Numbered from the stretch's first letter, positions 17,978 to 28,402 are shown. The stretch is 64,000 nt of DNA from Spirochaetia bacterium (GCA_009885105.1 VFLI01000051.1:62001-126000), one strand, 5' to 3'. Numbers and translations: made by a program. Notes: generated from the sequence alone by a model not told the origin.

Positions 17978-19160
17978 TGACAGACAGACCGGAGATGATT
18001 TTGACCTATTCAATCCAACCGCGGCGCACCGCGATATCAGGGCCATGGCGGAAAAACTCGCCCTGGGCGTTTTAAAAGAGCAGGCAAAAAAACATGATGA
18101 AGAAGAAAAATTCAATATCGATCTGTTCCGACGACTGGGATCGGAACTGGGAATTTTCGGCCTGACCGTATCCGCGGATTACGGCGGCGCGGGGATGGAT
18201 GCTCTTGCGGAGGTGATTGTTCATGAAGAACTAAGCCGCACCGATCCGGCATTCACACTCAGCTATCTGGCTCATGAAATACTGTTCGTAAACAACCTGT
18301 TTGTCAGCGGGAATGAATTTCAGAAAAAGAAGTACCTGCCTGGCGTGATCGACGGCAGCAAAATCGGCGGGATGGGAATGACGGAACCGGGAGCCGGCAC
18401 GGATGTTCTGGGACTGACCACGACAGCCGTGAAAAAGGGCGATCGCTATGTCCTGAACGGAGCCAAACAGTTCATCACCAACGGAGTGGAAGGCGATTAT
18501 TTCATCGTGTACGCGAAAGTCGGGGGCAAAGACCACAAACAGATCACAAGCTTCATCATAGAATCGGCATATCCAGGATTCAAAGTGGGCAAGAAAGAAG
18601 AAAAGATGGGAATCAAAGCCTCCAGCACAGCGGTTCTGTATTTTGAGGATATGGAAGTTCCAGAGGAGAACCGGATCAGCGAAGAAAATAAAGGCATTAC
18701 GTCCATGATGCGAAATCTGGAAATTGAACGTGTGACGCTGGCCGCCCAGTCTCTGGGCATTGCCCGGGCCTGCATCGATATCATGGCAAAGTACGCGATA
18801 CGCGAACGCAATTCTTTTGACAAACCGCTGATCGAATTCGGTCAGATTCAGAGATTGATCGCGGAAAGTTACGCGCAGTACAGCGCGGCGCGCGCGCTTG
18901 TCTATCAGACCGCGGCCGCAATCCATCCAAAAAAAAGAAATTCTCTCGGCGCGGCGGCGGCCAAACTTGTCGCCACTCCGATGGCGGAAACAGTGGCGCG
19001 CAATGCAATTCAAGTGCTGGGCGGCTACGGCTACTGCCGCGAATACGGCGTCGAACGCATGCTGCGCGACGCAATTTTATTCAGCATAGGCGGCGGAACC
19101 AATGAAGCGATGCAGAAAAATATCTGCGGCGATCTGAAAAAACAGTACGGTGAAGGTTGA
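17961..19160 (+). CDS. Acyl-CoA dehydrogenase
   Basis: This FAD enzyme introduces the alpha-beta double bond into acyl-CoA and hands electrons to ETF. The 399-residue protein has the three-domain layout: an N-terminal helical domain (about 15-130), the beta domain with MGMTEPGAGTDVLGL near 138, and the C-terminal helical domain with LGIARACIDI near 266. QVLGGYGYCREYGVERMLRDA lies near 353. GGGTNEA near 378 holds the usual catalytic Glu. A GGAG ribosome-binding site precedes the ATG. Substrate chain length cannot be read from the sequence. It lies divergent from etfBA, and its stop overlaps the start of the next gene (TTGA). Confidence 0.94.
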   Translation: MTTATIDRQTGDDFDLFNPTAAHRDIRAMAEKLALGVLKEQAKKHDEEEKFNIDLFRRLGSELGIFGLTVSADYGGAGMDALAEVIVHEELSRTDPAFTLSYLAHEILFVNNLFVSGNEFQKKKYLPGVIDGSKIGGMGMTEPGAGTDVLGLTTTAVKKGDRYVLNGAKQFITNGVEGDYFIVYAKVGGKDHKQITSFIIESAYPGFKVGKKEEKMGIKASSTAVLYFEDMEVPEENRISEENKGITSMMRNLEIERVTLAAQSLGIARACIDIMAKYAIRERNSFDKPLIEFGQIQRLIAESYAQYSAARALVYQTAAAIHPKKRNSLGAAAAKLVATPMAETVARNAIQVLGGYGYCREYGVERMLRDAILFSIGGGTNEAMQKNICGDLKKQYGEG

Positions 19161-20011
19161 AGGCTGGAAGAGCCGGCGCGCTGGCGCTGATTTTTTTATT
19201 TTTTTTGTGTCAGCGGGAAAATTCCGCTGACAGGGATCCTCTGGATATGATAGACACACCCGCAAACCTGGATTTGATTTTTTTCACCCGAAGAACGACG
19301 AGGCGCAATTTCAAGGGGGCGCAGAATTTTGATATTCCCGTATCCGGCGCAGTGATCGGAGCCAGTTACCATCAGGCAGATCCGGCCAATGCAGATGTAT
19401 TATTTTTCCACGGAAACGGAGAGGTCGTTCCTGACTACGACGATGCGGCGGAACTATTTGCCGGCGCCGGACTGAATCTGTTTGTTGTGGACTACCGCGG
19501 GTACGGCTGGAGCACCGGATCGCCGTCATTGCGGACACTGCTCGACGATTCGCATAAAATTGCGGAATTTTTTCTCAAGACGATGCGCGAGAATGCCGGG
19601 ACCGGAAAAAAACATAAATATTTTTTGATGGGCCGGTCGCTGGGCAGCGGTCCTGTCTGCGAAATCGCGCTGAACAATAAGAACGATTTTTCCGGACTGA
19701 TTCTGGAAAGCGGATTCGGCGATATTGTGCCGCTGCTGCGAATGCTGGGGATGGACCTGGGGAATTCGGAAGAAGCCCTTTCGGAAATGTTTTCCAACGA
19801 CAGGAAATTATCGAAGATCGATCTGCCTGTTCTGATCATTCACGGTGAGCGCGATCATCTGATTCCCCTGCAGTTTGCCCGGCAGAATTTTGAAGCGATC
19901 CGGCATAATAATAAAAAGATTCTGGTTCTTCCCGGCGCAGAACACAACAATGTCATGACCTTTCACCGGCAGTATTTCAAGGCCATGGCCGATTTCGTAA
20001 AAGAGAATTAG
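19157..20011 (+). CDS. Alpha/beta hydrolase with N-terminal membrane or lipoprotein signal
   Basis: The 284-residue protein has the serine hydrolase pattern: oxyanion segment FFHGNGE near 82, nucleophile elbow GRSLGSG near 156 (Ser catalytic), a late Asp in HGERDHLIP near 231 and a His in PGAEHNN near 258. The N-terminus (MKAGRAGALALIFLFFLC) is a signal-type segment ending in Cys, so membrane or lipid anchoring is likely although the lipobox is poor. The start is TTG at 19157, overlapping the stop of the dehydrogenase. No nearer ATG preserves the signal. It resembles the ABHD13/BEM46 group in its FFHGNGE and DYRGYGWSTG motifs. The substrate is unknown. Confidence 0.85.
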   Translation: MKAGRAGALALIFLFFLCQRENSADRDPLDMIDTPANLDLIFFTRRTTRRNFKGAQNFDIPVSGAVIGASYHQADPANADVLFFHGNGEVVPDYDDAAELFAGAGLNLFVVDYRGYGWSTGSPSLRTLLDDSHKIAEFFLKTMRENAGTGKKHKYFLMGRSLGSGPVCEIALNNKNDFSGLILESGFGDIVPLLRMLGMDLGNSEEALSEMFSNDRKLSKIDLPVLIIHGERDHLIPLQFARQNFEAIRHNNKKILVLPGAEHNNVMTFHRQYFKAMADFVKEN

Positions 20012-20412
20012 ATCGTCAGCACCATCCATTTCTCGGAAAGCACGGCGATCAATTCGCCTTTTTCGTTCTCAGCCGTAGTCTCAACGAATAATATATTCCT
20101 TTTTTTCTCCCTCAACGTCGTGCGAATCGTGATGGGTCCCGCGGCGTGCGCTTTCCTGTACCGAATATTTGCCTCCGCCGTCGTGCCGAAATTTTTTTTT
20201 ACATCCAGAATGTAGTGCACGAACGCGCCCTGGCAGCTGTCCATCGCCGAAAATATCGCTCCGCCGTGCGCAACCCGGTTGGGATTCCAGTGATGATCTT
20301 TGACATCCAGTCTGTACACACAGTGATCCTGGGTGATCTCGACCATCTCGCAGCCGACATGCCGGCCGAATTTGTCGTCAAAGAGCTTTCTGTATTCTTC
20401 AAGATTGTACAT
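20008..20412 (-). CDS. PaaI-type hotdog thioesterase
   Basis: This small hotdog-fold enzyme is predicted to hydrolyse acyl-CoA or aryl-CoA thioesters. The 134 residues include NPNRVAHGGAIFSAMDSCQGAF near 43-64, the core PaaI/4HBT motif, with the Asp of AMDS likely catalytic. A beta region with ILFVETTAENEKGELIA follows. The length is typical. It overlaps the convergent hydrolase by four bases at the 3' end. Together with ETF and the acyl-CoA dehydrogenase it forms a local acyl-CoA metabolism group. The physiological substrate is not evident. Confidence 0.88.
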   Translation of the reverse strand: MYNLEEYRKLFDDKFGRHVGCEMVEITQDHCVYRLDVKDHHWNPNRVAHGGAIFSAMDSCQGAFVHYILDVKKNFGTTAEANIRYRKAHAAGPITIRTTLREKKRNILFVETTAENEKGELIAVLSEKWMVLTI

Positions 20413-20520
20413 AACACCGCCGCGGGCGACAGAACCAAAAGCATAAGCACGAAATTTTTTCAGCTGGAGCGAGGCCGCATAATCTCTGGCGGCATCCAGT
20501 CGACGGGATCTTTCGATTTT

Positions 20521-21075
20521 TCATTTTTCCTCCAGCCATTTCACAACCATGTCCGCTGCCCGTTCCATCATCCCGGGAATATCATTCATCTCTTCGCCTG
20601 AAAAATTCGACAGAACATGATCTGCAATATCGTCATGATCCGGCCGGCCGACACCGAGACGCACGCGGAAAAAATCCGCCGACCCGCAGTGCGCGATGAT
20701 GTCACGAAGGCCATTGTGCCCTTTGTGGCCGCCTCCTTTTTTCAAACGCACATCTCCAAACGAAATTTCGATTTCATCGTGGAGGACGATCATCTTATCT
20801 GGAGTTATTTTATTATTTTTTACAACTTTTGAAAGCGCCTGGCCGGATAGATTCATGAAGGTCCGCGGCCGGGCCAGAACCAGCGGGATTTTTTTTCCAT
20901 CCCGACGCGTGAATTCTGTTTTCCAGGTGTCGCTGTCGCCCAGTTTTGCGGCAGGCTCAGCGCCGAGTCGTTCAACGAGAGCTTCCAGCGCCAGAAAGCC
21001 TGCATTGTGCCTGTTTTTTTTATATTTTTCACCCGGGTTTCCCAGACCCGCAATCAATACAGAGACTTCCGCCAT
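20521..21075 (-). CDS. pth: Peptidyl-tRNA hydrolase (canonical copy)
   Basis: Pth frees tRNA from stalled peptidyl-tRNA and is essential in bacteria. The 184-residue protein keeps every catalytic element: GLGNPGEKY near 10-18, NRHNAGF with the catalytic His23, RPRTFMNLSG with the Asn equivalent to E. coli N68, VLHDEIEISFG with the Asp equivalent to D93, and GHKGHNGLRDI with the Asn equivalent to N114. Start MAEVSVLIAGLGNPG at 21075 fits the family, whereas the longer 228-residue reading does not. It is divergent from dnaX across 79 bases. A second, degenerate pth lies at 43793. Confidence 0.96.
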   Translation of the reverse strand: MAEVSVLIAGLGNPGEKYKKNRHNAGFLALEALVERLGAEPAAKLGDSDTWKTEFTRRDGKKIPLVLARPRTFMNLSGQALSKVVKNNKITPDKMIVLHDEIEISFGDVRLKKGGGHKGHNGLRDIIAHCGSADFFRVRLGVGRPDHDDIADHVLSNFSGEEMNDIPGMMERAADMVVKWLEEK

Positions 21076-21154
21076 CGGGGCATATTTTTTCCGATCGGGA
21101 TTGGGACAAGAACATTCCTGTTGACCGCCGGCGCGGCCCCCTCGACAATGCAAA

Positions 21155-22420
21155 ATGACTTCGGCACATCTGGTCTTTGCCAGAAAATACCGCCCCCAAA
21201 AATTCAAGGATGTTGTCCGGCAGCAGGTGGCCGTGCGAGCTTTGCAGAACGCTCTGGAATCGGGCCGGCTGGGATCCGCCTATCTGTTTTTCGGGCCAAG
21301 AGGCGTGGGAAAAACGACTCTGGCCAGGATTCTCGCAAAGCGTGTGAACTGCCACGCCCCGGTAGACGGAGAACCCTGCGACGAATGTGAATCCTGTATC
21401 TCAATATTAAACGGCAACTCAATGGACGTGCTGGAAATCGACGCAGCGTCCAACCGGGGGATTCACAATATCCGCGAACTTCGCGAGAATGTCAAATTCC
21501 AGCCGATGGCATCAAAGAAAAAAGTCTATATCATTGATGAAGTGCACATGCTCACAACGGAGTCGTTCAACGCTCTGCTGAAGACTCTGGAAGAGCCGCC
21601 GCCGTTTGTACTGTTCATCCTGGCCACAACGGAATTCAACAAAATTCCAGAGACAATCCTGTCGCGCTGCCTGGTGTTTGCGCTGAGAAAAGTTCCGCTC
21701 AAAGTCGTGCAGGAGTATCTCCGCGACATGTGCGAGAAAGAGAGCATTCCGGTGGAAGAGGAAGCTCTGTTCTGGATCGCCCGGCGCGGCGACGGTTCTG
21801 TCAGGGACAGTCTTTCTTTTCTGGAACAGGCCGTCACCTACTGCGGCAAGAATATCACAACAGAGCAGGTGAAAGAACTGCTGGGCGCCGTGCCGCTGGA
21901 TCTTTTCATCGGACTGACGGAAAATCTGCTGAATGCATCTTCCGATGTGAACAAACTGCTGGAGCCGGTACATGACACCTTTGCCACCGGCGGCGACCTG
22001 GGACGATTCGTCTGGGAATATCTGGATTTTCTTCGCACGGCGATTCACATCCGCCACGGCATCGAGGATCCTGAATTCCTGGGTCTGCCGGGAACTGAAA
22101 CTCAAAAGATCCGCGCGCTTTTTGGCGCCGTCGATCCGGGGAAACTGACATTTCTTTTCGATTCTGTGTACGAGTTGCTTTCGCGGTCGTACGCTCTTCG
22201 CCTGAGAAACTCTTACGAAACCCGCGTTTTGATCGAAATTGAACTGCTCTCCCTCAGAGACAGGCTGTCCCGACCGTCGATCTCCGGAATTCTGACGCGG
22301 CTCAACCGGCTGGGAGCCGCCATACATCAGGGCACGGCCTATTCGCCGGAATCGGATCTGCAGAAAAAATTTCTTGGAACTGTGATTGAACCGGGATCGA
22401 TTCCCGGATTGGAGGATTGA
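21155..22420 (+). CDS. dnaX: DNA polymerase III clamp-loader subunit gamma/tau, short form
   Basis: DnaX is the ATPase motor of the sliding-clamp loader. The 421-residue product has VFARKYRPQKFKDVV, Walker A GPRGVGKTT near 47, a four-Cys zinc site (CHAPVDGEPCDECESC, about 66-81), Walker B YIIDEVHML near 127, sensor ATTEFNKIP and the RGDGSVRDSLSFLEQ segment near 210. It ends after domain III: there is no tau extension for DnaB and polymerase contacts. The length therefore matches E. coli gamma and not tau. It heads a dnaX-ybaB-recR unit with four-base and one-base gaps, a common bacterial trio. Confidence 0.95.
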   Translation: MTSAHLVFARKYRPQKFKDVVRQQVAVRALQNALESGRLGSAYLFFGPRGVGKTTLARILAKRVNCHAPVDGEPCDECESCISILNGNSMDVLEIDAASNRGIHNIRELRENVKFQPMASKKKVYIIDEVHMLTTESFNALLKTLEEPPPFVLFILATTEFNKIPETILSRCLVFALRKVPLKVVQEYLRDMCEKESIPVEEEALFWIARRGDGSVRDSLSFLEQAVTYCGKNITTEQVKELLGAVPLDLFIGLTENLLNASSDVNKLLEPVHDTFATGGDLGRFVWEYLDFLRTAIHIRHGIEDPEFLGLPGTETQKIRALFGAVDPGKLTFLFDSVYELLSRSYALRLRNSYETRVLIEIELLSLRDRLSRPSISGILTRLNRLGAAIHQGTAYSPESDLQKKFLGTVIEPGSIPGLED

Positions 22421-22423
22421 TAT

Positions 22424-22744
22424 TTGGACTTCAGCGATATTTTCAAGAACCTGGGCAATATGAAAGAGCAGATGGAGGCGATCCGGCTTCGAGTTGCGAA
22501 GATGAGCATCACGGGCGAATCGGGCGCGGGGATGGTGAAAATCACCGTAAACGGCGAAGGCACGATTACGAATGTAAAAATCGATCCGACTCTGCTCATT
22601 CCGGCAGAAAAGGACATGCTGGAAGAACTGCTGATTTCCGCAGGCAATGAAGCGCTCAGAAAAGCACGCGAAGCCGCTGCGCATGAACTCAAGAGCGCGG
22701 CCGGTCTGAACATACCGGGACTCGAAAAACTTTTCGGCGGGTAA
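22424..22744 (+). CDS. ybaB: YbaB/EbfC nucleoid-associated protein
   Basis: YbaB/EbfC proteins are small DNA-binding dimers. The 106 residues begin MDFSDIFKNLGNMKEQMEAI and contain the conserved GMVKITVNGEGTITNVKIDPTLL-type strand (about 37-58) and a C-terminal helix ending GLEKLFGG. The start is TTG at 22424 with GGAGG eight bases upstream. A GTG or ATG in frame is absent nearby. It sits between dnaX and recR, the usual position for this family. Confidence 0.93.
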   Translation: MDFSDIFKNLGNMKEQMEAIRLRVAKMSITGESGAGMVKITVNGEGTITNVKIDPTLLIPAEKDMLEELLISAGNEALRKAREAAAHELKSAAGLNIPGLEKLFGG

Positions 22745-22745
22745 A

Positions 22746-23345
22746 ATGGCATTTCCCGCTCTTGACAATCTGGTGCGTCTTCTGGGCAGTCTTCCAGGCA
22801 TCGGCCAGAGGAGCGCTCTTCGCATTGCATTTCACATACTGAAGAGCGATTCGAATCTGGCCGGGCAGCTCAGTCAGGCAATTTTAGAAATTCGAAATAA
22901 AATAAAATTCTGCGCATTCTGCGGCGGTCTCACGGATGAAGAAGTCTGTTCGATCTGCCGCAATGAAAAACGATCCGGCACAATCTGTCTGGTTGAGGAG
23001 CCCGGCGACATCATCGCCATTGAAAGCACGGGAGAATTCCAGGGACAGTACCATGTTCTGATGGGAGCCCTGTCGCCGCTCGACGGAATCGGCCCGGAGG
23101 ATCTCCGCATCCCGGAACTGGAAGAGCGGCTGAAAGCGGGAAGTTACAAAGAAATTTTTATCGCCACCAATCCGACGCTGGAGGGCGACACAACGGCGCA
23201 TTATATTATGGAAAGATTTCGCGACAGAAATATACGTATGACCCGGATTTCACACGGAATTCCAACGGGCTCGTCGATTGAATACGCCGACAGAAACGCT
23301 CTGGCGCGCAGCATCCGCGGGCGTCAGGAACTGGGACGGGACTGA
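22746..23345 (+). CDS. recR: Recombination mediator RecR
   Basis: RecR forms a DNA clamp and with RecO/RecF loads RecA at gaps. The 199-residue protein has a helix-hairpin-helix (LLGSLPGIGQRSALRIAFHIL, near 10-31), a four-Cys zinc finger (CAFCGGLTDEEVCSIC, near 57-72) and a Toprim domain (VVEEPGDIIAIE-type start near 80, YKEIFIATNPTLEGDTTAHYI near 133). ATG at 22746 follows the ybaB stop by one base. It closes the dnaX-ybaB-recR unit. Confidence 0.97.
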   Translation: MAFPALDNLVRLLGSLPGIGQRSALRIAFHILKSDSNLAGQLSQAILEIRNKIKFCAFCGGLTDEEVCSICRNEKRSGTICLVEEPGDIIAIESTGEFQGQYHVLMGALSPLDGIGPEDLRIPELEERLKAGSYKEIFIATNPTLEGDTTAHYIMERFRDRNIRMTRISHGIPTGSSIEYADRNALARSIRGRQELGRD

Positions 23346-23413
23346 AATGCATTTCCCGTCGCTCCAACACACGATTTACAGCGACGAACTCCGGCTTTTA
23401 CAGTTGACAGATT

Positions 23414-23437
23414 AACATATACATCCAACATATACAT
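23414..23437 (+). promoter_or_regulatory. Tandem 11-base direct repeat at the vapBC promoter
   Basis: AACATATACAT occurs twice with a 13-base period (23414-23424 and 23427-23437), and the antitoxin ATG starts two bases later. A TTGACA hexamer lies at 23404-23409. Each repeat contains a -10-like TATACA, but neither is at the ideal spacing. No ribosome-binding site is visible before the ATG. The site fits an autoregulatory operator for the ribbon-helix-helix antitoxin, which is an inference. Confidence 0.55.
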
Positions 23438-23438
23438 T

Positions 23439-23675
23439 ATGGTTCGAACACAGGTGTATTTGACGGATTACGAGAAGAAAGCCCTGGAATCCATCGCAGA
23501 GAAAAGTGGGGGCAGTCAGAGTTCACTGATCCGGGAGGCGATAGACTGGCTCATCCATACATACGAACAGGAACCGTCGGCACGTCTGCATCTTCTGCGG
23601 AAATCCAGGGGAACCTGGAGAAAATCGACGGCGAAAGACCTGGAAAAGATCAGGCAGGAACTGGATCGATATTGA
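23439..23675 (+). CDS. vapB: Ribbon-helix-helix antitoxin (VapB-like)
   Basis: The 78-residue protein has a CopG/Arc-type ribbon-helix-helix: strand MVRTQVYLTDYEKKAL, helix SIAEKSG, turn, then SSLIREAIDWLIHTY. The C-terminal half (about 45-78) is basic and likely wraps the toxin. It ends one base before the PIN toxin gene, the typical antitoxin-first order. Such antitoxins bind toxin and repress their own promoter. The direct repeats just upstream fit that. Confidence 0.87.
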   Translation: MVRTQVYLTDYEKKALESIAEKSGGSQSSLIREAIDWLIHTYEQEPSARLHLLRKSRGTWRKSTAKDLEKIRQELDRY

Positions 23676-23676
23676 A

Positions 23677-24063
23677 ATGAAGCCAGGAATCTTATACGAT
23701 ACGGACATACTGATCGATTATCTACGCGATGAAAAATCGGCGGTAACGCTTCTGGAAGGTGAGAATAGAGAAATGTTTGTATCTGCCGTCACTGTTGCGG
23801 AACTATATGCTGGCGCGGCGGATGCCCTGATGAGGGCTGGCGTCAGGGATCTGCTTCTGGCATTTGCGACTATTGAAATGTCGCAGGAAATCGCTATATC
23901 TGCGGGAAATCTCCGCTCGAAATACGGCAAAAGCCATGGAACCGGACTCGCTGATGCGATAGTTGCCGCCACGGCGCTTTCCCGGCAGTGCCCTCTTGTT
24001 ACCGGGAACAAAAAGCATTATCCCATGATTCGCAATATCATTTATTATCGAAGAAAACGATAG
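23677..24063 (+). CDS. vapC: PIN-domain toxin (VapC-like ribonuclease)
   Basis: VapC toxins are metal-dependent RNases, often cutting tRNA or rRNA. The 128 residues show the PIN acidic set: Asp8 in LYDTDILIDYL, Glu42 in AVTVAELYAG and Asp93 in GLADAIVAA. A late VTGNKKHYP motif puts Asn111 where many family members have Asn or Asp. It starts one base after the antitoxin stop. The active site looks intact, so the module is probably functional. The RNA target cannot be read from the sequence. Confidence 0.9.
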   Translation: MKPGILYDTDILIDYLRDEKSAVTLLEGENREMFVSAVTVAELYAGAADALMRAGVRDLLLAFATIEMSQEIAISAGNLRSKYGKSHGTGLADAIVAATALSRQCPLVTGNKKHYPMIRNIIYYRRKR

Positions 24064-25702
<1,639 letters not shown>

Positions 25703-25717
25703 TTTTGTGAATCGCAG

Positions 25718-25746
25718 ACACCCGCAGTGAGAGCTGCGGGTGTTTT
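25718..25746 (+). terminator. Rho-independent terminator after gdhA
   Basis: A perfect ten-base-pair stem, ACACCCGCAG paired with CTGCGGGTGT, encloses a six-base loop and runs into TTTT. It begins 16 bases after the gdhA stop codon. Confidence 0.9.
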
Positions 25747-25797
25747 CCATCCGCCTGAAATACATCCATTACAAATCAATGAGCGAAGGGCGTCACC

Positions 25798-28380
25798 ATG
25801 ATCGACGAATCACGCGTTTCCACCGGACTCGAAGAACTGGACACAATTCTGGACGGTCTTCGCATTGGCGACAACGTTGTCTGGAAAGTGGATCACATTG
25901 ACGACTACCTGCAGTTCGTGCAGCCGTATGTTTCCTGGGCCCGGAAAAATAAAAAAAATATAATATATTTTCGTTTTGCCAGGCACCGGCCGGTCATAGA
26001 AGACCTGACGGGCATCAATGTGCATGTTCTGGATCCCACCCAGGGATTTGAGTCTTTTGCCGTGGCCATACACCAGGTCATCACTTACACGGGCCGCGGC
26101 GCATTTTACGTTTTCGACTGCCTTTCCGATCTTCTGTCCGCCTGGGCAACCGACCACATGATCGGGAACTTTTTTAAGATCACATGTCCTTATCTGTTTG
26201 ATCTGGACACACTGGCCTATTTCGCGCTGATTCGGGACGCGCATTCCCTGAAAACTATCGCACGGATCCGAGAAACCACCCAGCTGCTTCTGGAAGTCTA
26301 CAGTCACGATGACAAACTCTATCTGCATCCTCTGAAAGTCTGGCAGCGGCATTCGCCGACTATGTTTCTGCCCCACACAAAAATAGGAAAACAGTTCATC
26401 CCGCTGGCCAACAGCTATGAGGCAACACTGCTTCTGTCGCACATTCTGCGAAAGGCTACCTTTCAGTCAAAACAACACCTGGATCACTGGCAGTATCTTT
26501 TTCTTGAGGCGGAAGAGATGCTGGAACAGAATGCCTCGGAATCAAACTGCAAAGAAATGGTGAATGTGATCTGCAGTCATATGATTGGCAGGGAAGAACG
26601 AATCCTGGGTCTGGCGCGGAAATATTTTTCTCTGCGCGATCTTCTGGAAATTAAATCATCGCTCATAGACACCGGGTTCATCGGCGGAAAAGCTGTGGGG
26701 ATGCTTCTTGCGCGCGAAATTCTGAGAGAAGATCGCGCATATGAATGGGAAAAATATATTGAGCCGCACGATTCGTTTTACGTCGGTTCCAATCTGTACT
26801 ATTCGTATATCGTTCATAACGGCCTGTGGCCCCTGTTCATGCGTCAAAAAACAAGCGACGGTTACTACGAGGCCGCAACCGAGCTGTATGAAAGAATACT
26901 CAACGGGACCTTTCCTCCCGACACCAGAGAAGAATTTCAGAGACTGCTGGAGTATTTCGGACAGTATCCTATCATCGTGCGATCCAGCAGCATTCTGGAG
27001 GATGGATTCGGGAACGCTTTCGCTGGAAAATACGACAGTTATTTTTGCGTCAATCAGGGTTCGCCGGAGGAACGGATTCACGGACTGGAAGACGCAGTAA
27101 AGAAAATTTATGCCAGCACAATGAGCAAGGACGCTCTTGCCTACCGTCGTCAGCGCGGCCTGGACAGACAGGAAGAGATAATGGCGCTGCTGATTCAGCG
27201 TGTATCCGGTGTTTACAGGAATCATTATTATTTTCCCGATCTGGCCGGAGTCGGCGAATCGTACAATACCTTTGTCTGGCATAAGGATATGGATAAAAAA
27301 GCCGGCATGCTCAGACTGGTGCTCGGGCTGGGCACACGGGCGGTCGACCGGGTTGCCCGCGATTATCCGCGGATTGTGGCTCTGGACAATCCAATGAAAA
27401 TGCCGCACAGCGGACTGAACGACACAAAGAAATATTCGCAGAAGGATATCGATGTTCTGGACCTGAAGGAAAATATTCTGAAATCAGTTTCACTGGCACA
27501 GCTGATCCATGAAGTGCGCGACCTGCCGATGGAGCTTTACGGCGTGCACGATAAAGAATCCATGCAGAAACTTGAATCCCGCGGCCGGGGATATCAGCCG
27601 TACTGGATTCTGACTTTTGAGAAACTTCTGACTCAGACAATATTTCCGAATATCATGCAGCGCATTCTGAAAACGATCGAGAAGGCATACGACTATCCTG
27701 TGGATATTGAATTCACGATCAATTACGACGCGGCCGGCGAGATGAAAATTAATATAGTGCAGTGCCGTCCCCTGCAGACCCGCGGCGAACGTCAGCAGAA
27801 AGTCGAGTTTCCGCCGGATGTAGCGGAGAAAAGTATTTTTATACAATCCAGCGGTGATTTCATGGGTGGAAATTATTCTAAAAACATTACAAAAATTGTG
27901 TATATAGAACCCGAACCCTACAGCAAACTCGCAGTCCAGGACAAGTATGAACTGGCCAGGTTCATCGGTCTTCTGAACCGGGAATTCACCCGTGACGAGG
28001 CAGTCATGCTGATTGGTCCCGGTCGCTGGGGCACCAGTTCGCCGGAACTGGGCATACCCATTTCATTTTCAGAAATTAATAATATTTCTGTGCTTGTCGA
28101 GATGGCGTTTGATGCCGGCGGACTGATACCCGACATTTCGTTCGGTTCCCATTTTTTTCACGATCTTGTGGAAACCAGTATCTTCTATCTGGCTCTGTTC
28201 CCGGAAGAAAGCCGGTGCACCTTCAACCGGCAGTGGCTGAATTCCAGAGCGCAGGACAACTCTTCCGACGCTTCGATACACGAAAAATTCCGAGACATGA
28301 TGAAAATCTGTGATTTGGGCCAGTCTCAGGTAAAGCTCCTGGCTGACGTTGTTTCGCAGCGCATCCTGTGTTTTGGCTGA
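25798..28380 (+). CDS. KaiC-like / PEP-synthase ATP-grasp fusion protein
   Basis: The 860-residue protein joins two parts. Residues 1-230 resemble a KaiC/Rad55-type RecA fold: STGLEELDTILDGL at the start and a Walker-B-like GAFYVFDCLSDLL near 100. The Walker A is lost: GDNVVWKVDH stands where GxxGxGKT is expected. Residues about 290-665 resemble the ATP-grasp, PEP/pyruvate-binding half of pyruvate phosphate dikinase and PEP synthase: FIGGKAVGMLLAREIL near 296, IVRSSSILEDGFGNAFAGKYDSYF near 392 and INIVQCRPLQTRG near 652. The swivelling His domain and PEP barrel are absent. A C-terminal region of about 190 residues with GPGRWGTSSPELGIP is unassigned. The reaction is unknown. It is monocistronic. 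Confidence 0.8.
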   Translation: MIDESRVSTGLEELDTILDGLRIGDNVVWKVDHIDDYLQFVQPYVSWARKNKKNIIYFRFARHRPVIEDLTGINVHVLDPTQGFESFAVAIHQVITYTGRGAFYVFDCLSDLLSAWATDHMIGNFFKITCPYLFDLDTLAYFALIRDAHSLKTIARIRETTQLLLEVYSHDDKLYLHPLKVWQRHSPTMFLPHTKIGKQFIPLANSYEATLLLSHILRKATFQSKQHLDHWQYLFLEAEEMLEQNASESNCKEMVNVICSHMIGREERILGLARKYFSLRDLLEIKSSLIDTGFIGGKAVGMLLAREILREDRAYEWEKYIEPHDSFYVGSNLYYSYIVHNGLWPLFMRQKTSDGYYEAATELYERILNGTFPPDTREEFQRLLEYFGQYPIIVRSSSILEDGFGNAFAGKYDSYFCVNQGSPEERIHGLEDAVKKIYASTMSKDALAYRRQRGLDRQEEIMALLIQRVSGVYRNHYYFPDLAGVGESYNTFVWHKDMDKKAGMLRLVLGLGTRAVDRVARDYPRIVALDNPMKMPHSGLNDTKKYSQKDIDVLDLKENILKSVSLAQLIHEVRDLPMELYGVHDKESMQKLESRGRGYQPYWILTFEKLLTQTIFPNIMQRILKTIEKAYDYPVDIEFTINYDAAGEMKINIVQCRPLQTRGERQQKVEFPPDVAEKSIFIQSSGDFMGGNYSKNITKIVYIEPEPYSKLAVQDKYELARFIGLLNREFTRDEAVMLIGPGRWGTSSPELGIPISFSEINNISVLVEMAFDAGGLIPDISFGSHFFHDLVETSIFYLALFPEESRCTFNRQWLNSRAQDNSSDASIHEKFRDMMKICDLGQSQVKLLADVVSQRILCFG

Positions 28381-28402
28381 AGCAGTCCCGGCGCGTACTC
28401 GT

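Noticed and set aside
21155-22420. Possible programmed frameshift producing tau and gamma in dnaX
   Set aside because: The open frame already ends at gamma length with no slippery A-rich site or downstream continuation for a tau tail.
21512-22825. Long antisense open frame (437 codons) over dnaX, ybaB and the start of recR
   Set aside because: It lies wholly over well-identified genes on the other strand and has no protein-like family signature. It is a by-product of codon bias.
26656-27408. Antisense open frame over the KaiC/PPDK fusion
   Set aside because: The opposite strand encodes a continuous 860-residue protein with conserved motifs. The antisense frame is a shadow.
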